Shown: piece after piece, positions 11,028 through 22,290 of the stretch
Layout of the letters: the number at the start of each line of letters is the position of its first letter
How positions within the stretch are numbered: the first letter of the stretch is position 1
Source: Dimargaris cristalligena
Taxonomy: Eukaryota; Kickxellomycota; Dimargaritomycetes; Dimargaritales; Dimargaritaceae
Length of the DNA: 30,369 nucleotides
Assembly: GCA_027576995.1 (NCBI GenBank)
Contig: JANBQC010000052.1
Coordinates: forward strand, 1 to 30,369
Direction of reading: 5' to 3'
Translations under genes and position numbers: made by a program
The notes under the pieces: model-generated
What the model saw: the letters and a program-made list of their open reading frames with translations, nothing else
Database searches by the model: none
What the model was told of the DNA's origin: nothing

Positions 11028-13013
11028 ATGGCTCCGCAACTCGGTAAGGCTCATTCTCTGCTCACCTTCGCTGGCCGACAAACATAACTAATCTTCCACG
11101 CTTTGGCAATGTTCTTTTTGGCCCCTGCAAGACGTGTCCATTCACTTGGGTCCCAGCGCCTACCCATCCAATGCTGGGCAATCGGTGCCCCCGAACTTTC
11201 CAACCGGGGTCGTTGGGGAAAAAGAGATGCGCTAGGCCCTTCGGATTCGCCTTAAATTTTGGATACCGGAATTCATTTAATAGCCTATTCGACTACTACT
11301 CTCTCTTTTCCCCCTCATGAAAAGTGCCCCATGGCCCAAAAAAACCTTATTTCATAACCGACTAACCAATTTATTTATTTATTTTGGACGGGGATAACCA
11401 CACTGTTTACCATTCCAATATGCTGCCTAGATTATGACGCCGTCCTGCTGGACATTGAAGGAACCACCACCCCCATTAGCTTCGTTCACGACGTGCTCTT
11501 CCCTTACGTTTTGGATAACGCCCAGAAGTTCTTGGAAACGCGCTGGGCATCGGATGAGCTGCAGCCCTATCTGGAGGGTCTTAAAATACAAGTAAGTGTC
11601 GCTATACTATTGTCCGGACAGCCGGTGATTCGAACCATGAAAAACTAGGCCCTTTACTCCGAGCTTTTTGTGGGCTTATTATCCCCATCTGATATGGATG
11701 ATACTGACCCACTTCTAACCAACCCATATTTACGCACTGAAATCGAACGCTTATTTTATCGGCGCCTTCCCCATTGCTAGGCGGATCTCGACCGCGAACA
11801 AGGTCTAGCCCAGACCCCCTCGATCCCTGACTTGAAGTCCGACAGGTAAGCTTGCAGTATAGACCCTTGCCTCGACCGACCTCTCCCTAGGTGATCTTCT
11901 GATCCTCTACTATATAGTGGTTCTGATCTCCTGAACTTCCTTGTACTCACCCATTGCTCGTAACCCCCCCCCTCCTCCCAAATTTTGGTAAAATCGGTAT
12001 TGCTTATTGAATATATCAACCAGTGTATCGAAAGAGGACAAGATCGAGGCGATTATCGCCAATATCCGCTTCCAAGTGAGTATTGATCGAAAGATTAAGG
12101 CCTTGAAGGACTTCCAGGGCTACATGTGGAATGTCGGTTACGCCGACGGCGAACTTAAATCAATGTAAGCGTTTGAAAATAATAATAATAATAATAGAAA
12201 TTAAGTGTAATCCACCTTTCATCACCAGGTACTGAGCCGGAAGGGCTGCGCAGAAACTAGCCTTTCCGTGGTTGCTTACCCTATGCTCTAAAGATTCAAC
12301 GTGATCGCTGAATCCACTCACTCACATTGGATACGCTGCCTAATTTGACTGAATGCCTCACCCTTCCCCCTTTTTAAATCTGCGCCGACACCCCCGGTTA
12401 TTTCGGCTATAGCATGTACGACGACGTGATTGACGCTATGCAGCGCTGGAAGGAACTCGGGAAACCCGTCTACATTTATTCCTCGGGGAGTATCGCTGCC
12501 CAGAAGCTACTCTTCAGATACACTAATAAGGGGGATCTGACGCCCGGTCTGCAAGGATATTATGACACCACCAGCGGCTCTAAACTGAGTCCCGAGAGCT
12601 ATGCCGCCATTACAACCGACATGGGCTTTGCTCCTTCCCGCGTCCTATTTGTCACCGATAACCCCAAAGGTACGCCTAGCCTAATCTATTACTTATTACA
12701 CCCATGGATATGTAATCTGACCGATGGAATTGGGCATCCCCAATATGCTTATTATGAGATGACCCATATTGGCATTGTAGGGAAATATAGCATCCGAAGT
12801 TACGCTTATTCACCCGTGGACTAACCGTGGTACATTGTGAACCTCCTACCATGTAATTGATGCGATCTTTACGCGAACACAGAAGTGCAGGCCGCTCGTT
12901 CAGCTGGCTTACAAACCGCGGCCTCCGTGCGCCCCGGCAACCCTGCGCTGCCCGCGGAGATGACTGATGACCCCCAACAGCTCATTATCCAATCATTTGC
13001 CTCTCTTTTTTAA
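11028..13013 (+). CDS. UTR4: Enolase-phosphatase E1 (methionine salvage), six exons
   Basis: Converts 2,3-diketo-5-methylthiopentyl-1-phosphate to the acireductone in methionine salvage, as a HAD-superfamily enzyme in the cytoplasm. Exons are 11028-11043, 11431-11591, 11781-11845, 12024-12164, 12413-12669 and 12883-13013. They join in phase to 256 residues, close to the ~261 of the human enzyme ENOPH1. HAD motif I is LLDIEGTTTP (Asp13, Glu15), motif II is VYIYSSGS (151-154), Lys159 lies in AQKLLF, and motif III is FVTDNPKE (Asp210). The end, VRPGN...SFASLF, matches the family C-terminus. Introns are 178-387 nt; four have GTAAGN donors and intron 5 has GTACGC. Branch-like CTAAC boxes lie at 11362-11366, 11715-11719 and 12821-12825. 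The 12164/12413 junction was chosen by phase and gap-free alignment with remembered family sequence, so it is slightly less certain. The 3' UTR must enter MITE-like copy B. Confidence 0.93.
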
Positions 13014-13018
13014 CCGCT

Positions 13019-13152
13019 ATATGGGTGAAATTCAAGCCAGCTGTATGCCATTTTACATGATTTGTGTATGGGAGAGTAACCATTTTAACCAGTAATGTTG
13101 GCCCCATCTAATGGATTTTTCGTTATACAGCTTGGATGAACTTCTCCCATAT
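13019..13152 (-). mobile_element. MITE-like element copy B (134 bp), abutting the UTR4 stop codon
   Basis: The termini are ATATGGGTGAAATTCAAGCC then AGCTGTAT at the left and TATACAGCTTGGATGAACTT then CTCCCATAT at the right, imperfect inverted repeats of ~29 bp. The reverse complement aligns along its length with copy A at 1988-2131. It starts six bases after the last base of the UTR4 TAA. It is non-coding, and no clear target-site duplication is seen. Confidence 0.75.
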
Positions 13153-14045
13153 TGAACATGGACGCTTCTTCATCCCCTGGGCTAACATAGCATCCCTTTT
13201 AGAAATTCGCGGTAGCATGTAGGGGTTTTAACTTATAAATAAAGCGCATTGGTCAGCCGTATTGGCTAACTGACAATAGACTGATCTCCGAGTTAATCAG
13301 CGGCCTCCAAAGGAGGGAGGCTGGGTGTGATTGGCCTTTTGGCAAAACATTAGTGGGGTTGGGGAATGGAAGGAATAAAAATAGTCTGCTTATCTTTAGG
13401 CGATTTATCACTAGGGGTTATAGTTAGTCATCCGCCTAATTGATCACGTGACCACAGTAGTTTCTGGAACCGGTTGTTCTAGTACCTCTCAAGTGGTTAA
13501 TAATAAGTGGGTTTGTAATCTTGGTGGCCATTGGCTGAGTGGGGGCGGGGCGAGCGATTAGTAAGATGAGGTGAAGCGGGGATTTAGGTGGTTGGACCCG
13601 ATGGCTGACAGGAAGTACAAGTCCGTTACTATACAGAGCGACAGAAATGCCACAGATGTTTAGTAATTTACATTTGACACTTCTCCTCTTTACCCAGGGT
13701 TTACAAACATGTAGTATATCTGTCCTGAATAGAAAAGTCCCTTATTACGGTCTAAAAGTATAAATACCCTAACTCCGGCCCTTTTATAGAAAACGTATCA
13801 TTCGAAAAACCAACTGTTCTTTCTCTTGACTACACCTTTACCAAAGTATCTCCTACCCTACCAAGTTTCCCTATTATCGTTTATTATAACCGATCAACGC
13901 TTTCCTTTAAATACCACCGGTATTTCCTCTTTTAACATTCTATTATCACTCTACTAAGCCCAAGCCAATCCTGCCAATTCCTTTCCGCCGCTTTGTGAGG
14001 TAAATTTCATTTTACTTACATATTAACTTACCTTACGTTCCTGCA
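13153..14045. other. Intergenic region upstream of the pirin gene
   Basis: About 0.9 kb without coding signal. It becomes AT- and pyrimidine-rich from 13670 on and includes the TATA-like element described separately. GTAAAT at 14000 could mark a 5' UTR intron, but no acceptor could be fixed. Confidence 0.45.
13759..13766 (+). promoter_or_regulatory. TATA-box-like element upstream of the pirin gene
   Basis: TATAAATA lies about 280 bases upstream of ATG 14046, followed by a CT-rich stretch. This is a plausible core promoter by position and sequence only. Confidence 0.35.
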
Positions 14046-15380
14046 ATGATGCTATGCGGAACCATTTTCCAGTTTTCCCTCGGAGTCTTATTCCTTGCTG
14101 CCTTTTATACCTTTGTGATATCGGCCTCCCCGCCCCCCTTCTCCTACCCCTTGGTTATGCTGGTGACTCGCCCGGTTCTTCGCCTGCTTCGTCCTCTCCA
14201 CCACCGTCTCGTCCACCATTTCGGTCCACTGTGGCCCTCTTTCTTGTCGCCGTCGTCCTCCACCGGGTCCACAACTACAACTACCGCCCCTATCACCCCG
14301 CAGCCTAACAGCACTCCCATTTCCACACCTAACCTCGCCCACCCCCAACAACCCTTCAGCACCATGCCCGCCCAGTCCTTCCAAATTGCCAAGCGCCCCA
14401 GCAGCGAACGTGGCCATGCCGACCACGGCTGGTTGAACACCTACCACACCTTCAGCTTCGCCGACTACTACGACCCCAAGTATCAGGAGTTCGGCGCCCT
14501 GCGTGTCCTGAACGAAGACCGCGTCAAAGCCCGTAAGTATTCGGATGGCATTATAGTATAGATGGGGTGCCGAAGAGAGATAGGGGCCTGGGGCCTCCTA
14601 CTTACTATACCGACGAGTACCCTTTTGATCAATAATAGCCCTCCTTTCATACGCAGTTGACTAACCCTCCCTCGGTATATATTTGCCCTTCTACTTCCGT
14701 GGTATCTACCATTCCCCCAATTAGGCCGTGGTTTCGGAACCCATCCCCACCGTCAATACGAGATCTTTTCGTATATCATCTCGGGCGAGCTCGAGCACAA
14801 GGACTCCATGGGCAACATCGAGGTCCTCCAACGCGGCGACGTGCAATTCACCACGGCCGGCACGGGCATTTCCCACAGCGAGAAGAACGAGCACCCCAGC
14901 AAACCAGTGCACTTTTTGCAAATCTGGACCAAACCGGAAAACAGTTACCTAGAACCCGGCTACGTGACCCGCCGATTCCAGGAGGCCGATAAGCGTAACC
15001 GCCTCCAGCCGTTTGTGTCGCCGTACCAGGATGTGGTCAACGCCCTTACCACCGCCGAGACCCCCACGGTGTTGCCCGATACCATTGGTATCCACACGGA
15101 CCTCTACGCCTATTCCAGTATCCTGGAACCCGGTCAGACGGTAGTCCATCAGGTGGTCAAATCCCAAACCCCGGGATCGGCGACGCGGGCCCGGCGGGTG
15201 TACCTGCACGTCATTGATAAAGCCGGGAGCTTGGACGTGGCCGATGGGCAATCGGAGACTACTACCCGTTTGGACAAGGGTGACGGCGCGTTCATTACCG
15301 AAGTGAAGCCCTCCGGTACGATTGAACTGGCCAACCCTAGTGACAAGCCGGTCGAATTTATCCTGTTCGACCTGGCGTAA
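14046..15380 (+). CDS. Pirin family bicupin (YhhW/quercetin 2,3-dioxygenase type) with hydrophobic N-terminal extension
   Basis: Two exons, 14046-14532 and 14725-15380, encode 380 residues. The intron has donor GTAAGT, branch-like GACTAAC at 14659-14665 and acceptor TTAG. The pirin domain starts at about 107. It shows [20 protein letters not shown] (122-141), GFGTHPHR with His169 and His171, and GTGISHSE with His213 and Glu215, the four metal ligands of YhhW-type pirins. Related bacterial proteins oxidise quercetin; the fungal substrate is unknown. Residues 1-106 are unusual. A hydrophobic segment (about 5-27) suggests a signal peptide or anchor, followed by a basic stretch and a Ser/Thr/Pro-rich linker. 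Cytosolic or nuclear pirins usually lack this. A second in-frame ATG (residue 107, position 14364) sits exactly at the domain start, so two isoforms or a shorter true protein are possible. The extension keeps GC-rich codons and stays open, which favours real coding. Confidence 0.9.
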
Positions 15381-16114
15381 AGTCACCACCGGTCACGGAA
15401 CACCTTGATCCCCTTCCCTCCCCATTCTTAACTACCGTGTACTGGGAAGCACCAGTTACACAGTTCTATACCTAACCCGCCTTTCCTCCTTTACCTTTTT
15501 CCTGGTCTATTGTAGCCAACGGCAACGGCAAGATGGATCATTATTATATAGCAAGTTACCGACTTGACTGCTTTTTTCGTCGTTGGGCATCCACTAGTTC
15601 ATTTATGCGTATCCCCAATTTTCTTTTTTAAAAAAAGGGGACTTTGAGTGCACCCGCCGCTGTAATCAGTTTCATGTTTCATGATCTGCCCACTTGCGCT
15701 GCACTGCTGCAGCCCCGTACAGTCATTGGCGGTGTACCTTTCTTTTCACCATTGTAGCTGATTTCTGTACTTTTATTATTCCTGTTTTTATAAATATATG
15801 TATATATATAAACTAGCACCTGTGTTAAAAAACCTCCATCAGTTGACGGATGCTTGACTACTGGCCTGTGACCTGAAACGCATAAGAATGGGTATAGAAA
15901 GAGAAGATGGGCCTTATGTAAATAAAAAAAAACCACCCCGGAATGTACATGTACGGCGGGATGTCTTCTGGTTTTGTGACATTCCCCTGAAACTGGGTTG
16001 TGAATACATACGCCAAGCGCACATTTATTTTGAGCGGTAGTGTGTTGTATTCGGATTTAGCTGCGACTTGGCTGCTACATTTATTTGCAAATGATTGTGA
16101 TAATAATAGACACC

Positions 16115-16172
16115 GCTGCTGCTGCTGCTGTTACTGTTACTGTTACTGTTACTGTTACTGTTGCTGTTGCTG
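16115..16172. repeat. GCT/CTGTTA compound microsatellite
   Basis: A run of GCT triplets passes into CTGTTA hexamers and back to CTGTTG units. One minus-strand frame through it reads as alternating Asn-Ser, but that frame has no other coding support. Confidence 0.9.
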
Positions 16173-18196
16173 AACGGTAAGGGAAGCGGGAGATTGGTGT
16201 GGTGACACGCCTCCCTTTTTTTTCTTTTATACCACTTACCTCCCCACTTGGCATTTGGTCCTGACTGTCCCCAAAGGCCCAGGGACTGGGGAAAGGGGCA
16301 CTGAAACTGTTGTTCTAACATTGGGGTCACGCAGTGATGATGTCCATGAAGGACAAATAAGATGAAGAAAAACACAGAGAACACTTGGGCCCCACAGCAT
16401 TGTTTTGCTATTATCGTTGAGTTAATGGTCGCAGGCATTGTTGTTGTGGACCGGCCACTAATGGAGATGATGCGAGTGCTTTATAATAATAATATGGAAT
16501 CGGCCAGACCGCCGTTGCCTCACATGCACACATTAAGAAATTATAACCAGGCCATACGGGAGATTTCCAGGCAGAATTGGCATTTTGTTGTTTCAATTTT
16601 CGTGACTCGATACAAAGTGTTTAGAAAAAAAGATTCACCTCTAAACTGCACCAATAGCCAGTGGGCTTTCCTCTTCCCCTCTTCCCTCTAAGGTTGGGTG
16701 TGGTAGAGAAGTCACACTGGTCGGGTAACGCTGCTAGCCTCAACTACCCCTCCCCCACTTCTCCGCTTGAATATCTATTATTTTCACATCTCCTGCTTTT
16801 AATTTAATCTACGCGGGCTGGGTCTGGGGTTATAAACATCCGGAGTTAATGACTATTATTATTTTTTGCGGTTCCTTTGTTGGGGGGAATCCTTGTCACG
16901 AATCAACCGTTGCCAAAGATAGGTCCGACCACCGTGGGTACCCCCGCTGAGGAATCCCAGGATAGTGGTTGTGACGCGGGGCCAGGCAATAAATCGAGTG
17001 AAAATTGAGAAGCAGAAGCCGGACAGTGTAGCAATTATAGTCAGAAAGGCACGGCTGAAAGAGAGGGGAGGTGTGTGTGTGTGTGTATGGGGTGAGAGTT
17101 GGAGTGAGAATGAGTGGGGAAGTGGGTAGTAAACAACCGAGGGAAAGCGGGGCCATATCGGGGGTTAATAGATATCGTGGATACTGAAGGACGAAGTTCG
17201 TGGGTAATTTGCCGCGGCCATTGTCGGGTAGAACGGGGAAGAAGGGCTGTCCAAGTAAAACAACGTATAGTAACATTCGACCAACTTATTTATTTATTTT
17301 TTAAAAAAATAGGCAAAAATCGATATTACGTATAATAATCATAGCTGCGGGCAGAGTAGATATTTATTAAGGAATCGGAAAAGATGTACTGTTGGCATTT
17401 TCCTGATACACGCGACCTGGTCAAGTGAGCCTACGGGATCCTCATTCTATCCCGGCATTGGGCTATTTTGGGCCTGCACCCGTGGCCAAGGTGGTAGGAA
17501 GGAAAAGGGGATGGTGATGTGAGGGGGAGGGGGGTCCCGGGATTTCAAGGTCCGCAAATGAAATTTGTTCCATACAAAAGCCCCAGACCCCAATTTGAAT
17601 TAAGCCACCTTAAAGAAGCGCCGGTATAAAAGCTGCTAGATATCGCCGATATTGTAGAGATGGGGAAATGAACGGCAGTGAAGTTACGCCTAGGGAGCTG
17701 AACAGAAAAACCACGGGAGGTCGAGCTACAGGTTAGCAGTGTATAAAATGGGCCCGGGACCGGGTATTCTCGATTAGTAGTAGCCATGCTATGCCGGGTC
17801 TCTGAATGTGAGAAATATTAATATAAAAAGAGAAAAGGTTCGACCCGGCAGTTGATATCTGCGGAATAGGTTAACACAGTGGCGGTACCGGCAGCGGTGG
17901 AAGGGATTGAGCAGTTGATACTGCAATTGTTCGGATGACCAGGGATGCTGGGCCGAAAACCAGGCATTTCATAACAATTTTTGATATATATTTATTTATA
18001 CATGTAAAAATGAAAACTCAGTATATAAAGAATGCCCACACGTTAAAAGAGAGAGAGAGAGAGAACTAGGTCGGGAACGAAAACGAGAGAGGTGGCTTGC
18101 ATGACCAGCCCAAATCAATGATAACCCCAAGTGGTATAATTAAATCGTATGTATGGCAGTTGCTGCGACGGGCACATATACAAGTAGGATCGGATG

Positions 18197-18248
18197 ATAT
18201 ATGGCAGTTCGGTTAGACCCAGGAAATTCATCACATTATGCCATATAT
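18197..18248. repeat. AT-rich inverted repeat (10-bp arms)
   Basis: ATATATGGCA (18197-18206) is the exact reverse complement of TGCCATATAT (18239-18248), with a 32-base spacer. A related TATGGCAGTT occurs about 50 bases upstream. There is no sign it belongs to the MITE-like family. Confidence 0.4.
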
Positions 18249-20278
18249 AACTGTAGCTATAAATATATCCAAGTAGTATGATTGCCATGTCTACAATAGA
18301 GGAAATCGGGGGTATTCATGGCGGAAGTGTTCCCCCACCCCCACTTTTAGCCGATGGACCGGGTTCCTCTTGGATCCAATCGTTCGGAGTATTACTCTAA
18401 TTGATTTCGGCAGTGGTATGCAACGACGAGGCGGGGGATATGTAATATCGGCGGGTGGGCCGGATAATGGTTTAGGGCCAGTAAGGGTCTCGTACCCAAG
18501 GCCAATATGTGGTCAGGTCGAATGAATGGAAATAAGGTGGATGATTAAAAGGCCCTATAAAGTATTTTTTTAAATACAGTGAATTGTACCAGTGCTGAAG
18601 GCAGGGCCGCACACCGACTGAACGGAAGGTGACACCGAGGATTTTGCCAAGGAACTTCTCCTTCCCTTCTTCTCCCCCAGCCGGCCCATTGGGGCTTTTT
18701 AGCCTCGATCCCCGGGCTATATATAATAATACCCATACTCTTATATGTATTCATATTGCGAACAGTAGCATGTACAATTATCGACGATGTATAATTAGGA
18801 ATAGTATAGAGTACCGGGCGGGTTGCGAAACATGCGAGGAGGTTAAAGAAGGGTTATTAAGTGACGGTTCTCTAGATACGGCGGGGGTGGGAGTCGGCTG
18901 ACGCCGCTGGCTGGATCCGCACATCAGCCGTGTGACTTGGGCCAGGCGCGGAGAGAGAGAGAATGGAGGAGGAGAGAGGAAGGGAGGGTATTTGGTGAAG
19001 AAGGAAGTAAACTGATTGGACCTAAAATTATGGGCCGACACACAGGAGGGGGGGAGGAAGCACATTCTCCATTTTCATTAACCATGCTGTGATTACATTT
19101 CGCCCCCTTGCGATGACCCGTTAAGTAGAGGTCGCACCAGCGCCGTGACAACCATGCGGACCAAAGGGGGTGAGGGTGTTGCGGGTGACGGCCGGTAGTG
19201 GGGTCTCCCCATTGTACAATAGGCTACAGGGATACCTTTATAAGTAAACATTTGAATGACTGGCAGTATCACACCCCTTTATTTAAAATCCCTTCGTCAG
19301 TTCATGTACTCAGTTTCCTGGCAGGATGACGAACACCAAGGATACAGAGAATGTGCCATTTAAAAGGAGGGGTGTAATCAGTCAATTGTATAGGGGGAAG
19401 GTGGAGTTGGCCTTGGTTCTAGTCCAGACCTGAGCCTCTGCACATTGGGATACGATGCCGCCAGGGTAAGAGTAGTAACAGTGGTGGGGGGGTCGAAGGC
19501 CAGTTTAGGGAGGGAGGTTAGGAAGCGGCTGCAGAGGTGCTGCAGGAGGCGGGATCCACGGAAACTCACCCGGTCTGGGTAGGGAGGGCCTAAGGTCGTC
19601 GAGGCTGCAGTTGGAGGATAGGGGACTGGGCCCCTCACACGGGTGCACCCATACATCTCTCCTTGGCCATTGGGTGGACGCCGTGTATAGTATAGGTAGG
19701 GATGAGAAGAGGAGGGTTGGGTGCAAATGGGGTTAGGGCTGGCGCGTGTCGTTTATTCCCCAGCCTTGCACAGTCCAAAATGGCGGATAATCCTTCCATC
19801 TCTCCCTCTCTCTCTCTCTCTTGCTCTTCTCTTCCGGCCGATGGGGGAATAAACGAGACTGGGACAGCCAATTAAAGCCCCGCCACCTGGGGGCTATTTC
19901 GGGAAAGGGAGGGTGGGATCCCAGCAAACTGCGAATATTCGGTAGTACGGAAAGGGGCCGCCTCTTACACCGCCTGGGCGATTCAAACCCCGAACCCCAC
20001 AGGGCTATTTTTGACCTAATAATGTTAGTTGCCGTTTCGAGGGATGCTTTCCGAACTGACCGGTGTTTGTCATACTCGGTGCTTCGATAGGATGTACTAG
20101 TAGTGGGGGATAAGGGGAGGGGAGGGGGTCGAGAGCGAGGAGAAAAGCGTCGCAGTGGCTCCGATCGGCGTCGCCCGCTTCAGCCCCACGGTCTATAGTT
20201 CAGTATCCGATACTTCCATATGCCCCCCCGTTTTTAGTGGGAAAGGGGAGGATGACTCAGTCAGTGTAGACTATTTTA

Positions 20279-20290
20279 TATATATAAAAA
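20279..20290 (+). promoter_or_regulatory. TATA-box-like element upstream of the Ser/Thr-rich gene
   Basis: TATATATAAAAA lies about 295 bases upstream of the likely ATG at 20582 and is followed by a CT-rich leader. It fits a core promoter, with support from position only. Confidence 0.35.
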
Positions 20291-20581
20291 AGTCCCATAT
20301 ATTTGTCCCACCGCCGCTTGGCTTGGAGGCAACTATTAAAAGCGCAGCCCGTGCTGCCCTTCCGACTGGGTCCGTTTGTCCCTATATCCTCTTCCCTCCT
20401 CGCCTTCTGTTCCACACTCTACACCAGTTCAGCCGCACTATTCCTACTGGCATATATACTTACATTATTTGCCCTTTCCCTCTCTCCACATACTACATTT
20501 CGTTTCTCCGTCTATTCCGTCGTCTTTGGCTTATCTTTCTATAGTTTGCTCTGGACTTCCTCCACCGCTTTTCCATGTGCC

Positions 20582-21898
20582 ATGGCTCTCAAACCCATGC
20601 CTTCAAAATCCGATTCCCCCACCGGTATTCGTTCCCGCTCCCAGTCGAAACGCCGCCTGTCCATCTCCACCACCGGCCCGCCCACGTCGACCAACTCCGC
20701 TGCGACCCCAACGACGACGACCACCACCACCAGTAGTCCCACCTGCCACCATCGCAACTCTGCCTGCTCTTCGCCCAACGCCATTTGCGACCGGTTAAGT
20801 CGTACCAACATGCGGGTTGCTCAACTGGCCGCTGGCCACACCTCCCCCCGCTCCCGCAGTTTTGTGGCTCCCCCGACCGTGACACTGGCGCGCTCGTCCT
20901 CGTGCCGGCTTCCTCGTTCCGCCACCACCCTCAGTCTCTGCGAGGTCGCTTCTTCGTCCACCCCCGCCACTACTACAACCACCACTGGCCGCGCCTCCAG
21001 CAAGCGCAACTGCCTGCCGCCCCATGCTACCGTGCGCGCCCGGACGACCACCGCCTCCGCCACGGTCGGTTCCCCGCCCCTAAAGTCCCGCCTGGCCACC
21101 GTGTCCGCCTTGTCCCGGAGTCCCCGTCGGGCTCTTTCCTCCCATACGTTTAACCGTCCCGAATCCGTTAATTCTACCGCTTCCACGGCCACTTGCCCCG
21201 CTCCTCGTCCGCAGTCCTACCACCCCACGTCCGCCCGTCGTCGCTGTTCGGGGGTGTTCAAAGCCACGGCCCCCGCGCCGGTGTCGGTGGTGGCCCCCGT
21301 CCACTGCGAGGCCCAATTCTCTGTCCCCACCGCCAACCGCACCTCCCCCATGGCCATCCTGCGTCCCTGGCAGGATGGTCAGCCCTGGGATGGTCCCCGT
21401 CCCCACGCCGTGTCATCCGCCACCGCCCTCTCATCGTATTTCCAGCTGCCCCTTAGTCAACCCGCCAGCTCCATCAGCAGCTGCAATAGTAGCAGCTGCT
21501 CCAACTCCACGTCCTCCCTCGTGGACTCGACGGACGCCGGTGATTTGATTATCGCCCGCCGGGCCTCATCCCGCTCCAACAACCCCCAGTCCGCCATGAC
21601 CGCCTCTTTGGCTCTCATGGCCGGCAAACTGGCCAAGGCTCCCCCGACGGCCCCGACCGTGACGCCCCCCAGCGACACGGCCACCCCGGACCATACGCTA
21701 CTCGACTCCCCGCTCGTGTTGTCCAAGGATGTGTCGATTTACACCTCGTTCCCGAGTCTGACCGACTACACCGCGCCTTCCACGGCCGCCCCTTGCAAGC
21801 CGACCAAATCCCTGGTCCGCCATTTTGCGGCGAATAGTGTCATGCGGATGATTCAGTCAGGCACCGCCAAGGAATCTAGCGGTATCCTGCTTAGCTAA
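20582..21898 (+). CDS. Ser/Thr/Ala/Pro-rich basic protein of unknown function
   Basis: A single exon encoding 438 residues from ATG 20582, which has a strong context (GCCATGGCT) and is the first ATG in the frame. The frame is open a further 279 bases upstream, but that part has no ATG and a pyrimidine-rich UTR-like composition. The protein is low in complexity and probably mostly disordered. It is rich in Ser, Thr, Ala and Pro, with many SR/RS-type and R-x-x-S contexts suited to phosphorylation, and a poly-Thr run near residue 45. No signal peptide, membrane segment or known domain is visible. The least repetitive and possibly conserved part is the last ~60 residues, including SLVRHFAANSVMRMIQSG. 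Strong third-position C bias over 1.3 kb and a frame free of stops make it very likely real. A regulatory or scaffold role is a guess from composition only. Confidence 0.75.
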   Translation: MALKPMPSKSDSPTGIRSRSQSKRRLSISTTGPPTSTNSAATPTTTTTTTSSPTCHHRNSACSSPNAICDRLSRTNMRVAQLAAGHTSPRSRSFVAPPTVTLARSSSCRLPRSATTLSLCEVASSSTPATTTTTTGRASSKRNCLPPHATVRARTTTASATVGSPPLKSRLATVSALSRSPRRALSSHTFNRPESVNSTASTATCPAPRPQSYHPTSARRRCSGVFKATAPAPVSVVAPVHCEAQFSVPTANRTSPMAILRPWQDGQPWDGPRPHAVSSATALSSYFQLPLSQPASSISSCNSSSCSNSTSSLVDSTDAGDLIIARRASSRSNNPQSAMTASLALMAGKLAKAPPTAPTVTPPSDTATPDHTLLDSPLVLSKDVSIYTSFPSLTDYTAPSTAAPCKPTKSLVRHFAANSVMRMIQSGTAKESSGILLS

Positions 21899-21916
21899 AT
21901 CCGTTTACTCTTCCTT

Positions 21917-21939
21917 TATATATATATATATATATATAT
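21917..21939. repeat. (TA)n microsatellite
   Basis: About eleven TA units just 3' of the Ser/Thr-rich gene stop codon, within its probable 3' UTR. Confidence 0.9.
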
Positions 21940-22258
21940 TGGGTCAATCGCCCTGTTGCCCCCTCGCTCTTCCATTCCCCGACTTTGTTATTTGCCAGCT
22001 AATTTTAGCATTCCTATCTATCCCGAACCCTGAGTGGTCAACAAGCCCAGCCGTTCGGAAGGAGGATACATCCTAATATCGTGCTTCTCGATTGGCTGGC
22101 GACAGGTTTATCATCCATGGCTGTCGATTCCCTTGGCCTCTTCCCCTTCCTCTCTCTATTTCCCCTTCCCTTGTATTATCCGCCTCTTCCTCCCAATCCC
22201 AATCCCTCTCCCCTCCCCTATTCCCCGGGGTGTGGGTGGGGGCTGCGCTGGATGAAGC

Positions 22259-22262
<4 letters not shown>

Positions 22263-22290
<28 letters not shown>
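22263..22290. repeat. (AG)n microsatellite
   Basis: Fourteen AG dinucleotides in the intergenic region. Confidence 0.9.

Larger units (their letters stand above)
15381..20280. other. Long gene-free interval
   Basis: About 4.9 kb between the pirin gene and the Ser/Thr-rich gene. Many short frames exist on both strands, none with a recognised domain, codon bias or splice-compatible partner. The content is simple repeats (CTGTTA/GCT 16115-16172, GT run 17071-17086, GA run 18051-18064, CT run 19797-19821), purine-rich stretches and an AT-rich dyad near 18197-18248. A lineage-specific gene with short exons could be missed here. Confidence 0.45.

Noticed and set aside
11612..11635. Possible tRNA T-arm (GGTGATTCGAACCA) in UTR4 intron 2
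   Set aside because: No acceptor stem, D-arm or anticodon arm can be built around it.
12670..12824. Read-through of UTR4 exon 5 giving a 136-codon frame
   Set aside because: It starts at a donor (GTACGC) and loses family similarity at that point, and the next exon joins in phase at 12883.
14657..14992. 111-codon plus-strand frame overlapping the pirin intron and exon 2
   Set aside because: It is a frame-shifted shadow of the pirin coding frame, which carries the conserved metal-ligand motifs.
16025..16438. 137-codon minus-strand frame with alternating Asn-Ser
   Set aside because: The Asn-Ser run is the CTGTTA microsatellite read in one frame. The flanks have no protein-like character.
20303..20581. 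N-terminal extension of the Ser/Thr-rich protein from a TTG
   Set aside because: No ATG in this part, pyrimidine-rich UTR-like sequence, and a TATA-like box just upstream. The ATG at 20582 has a better context.
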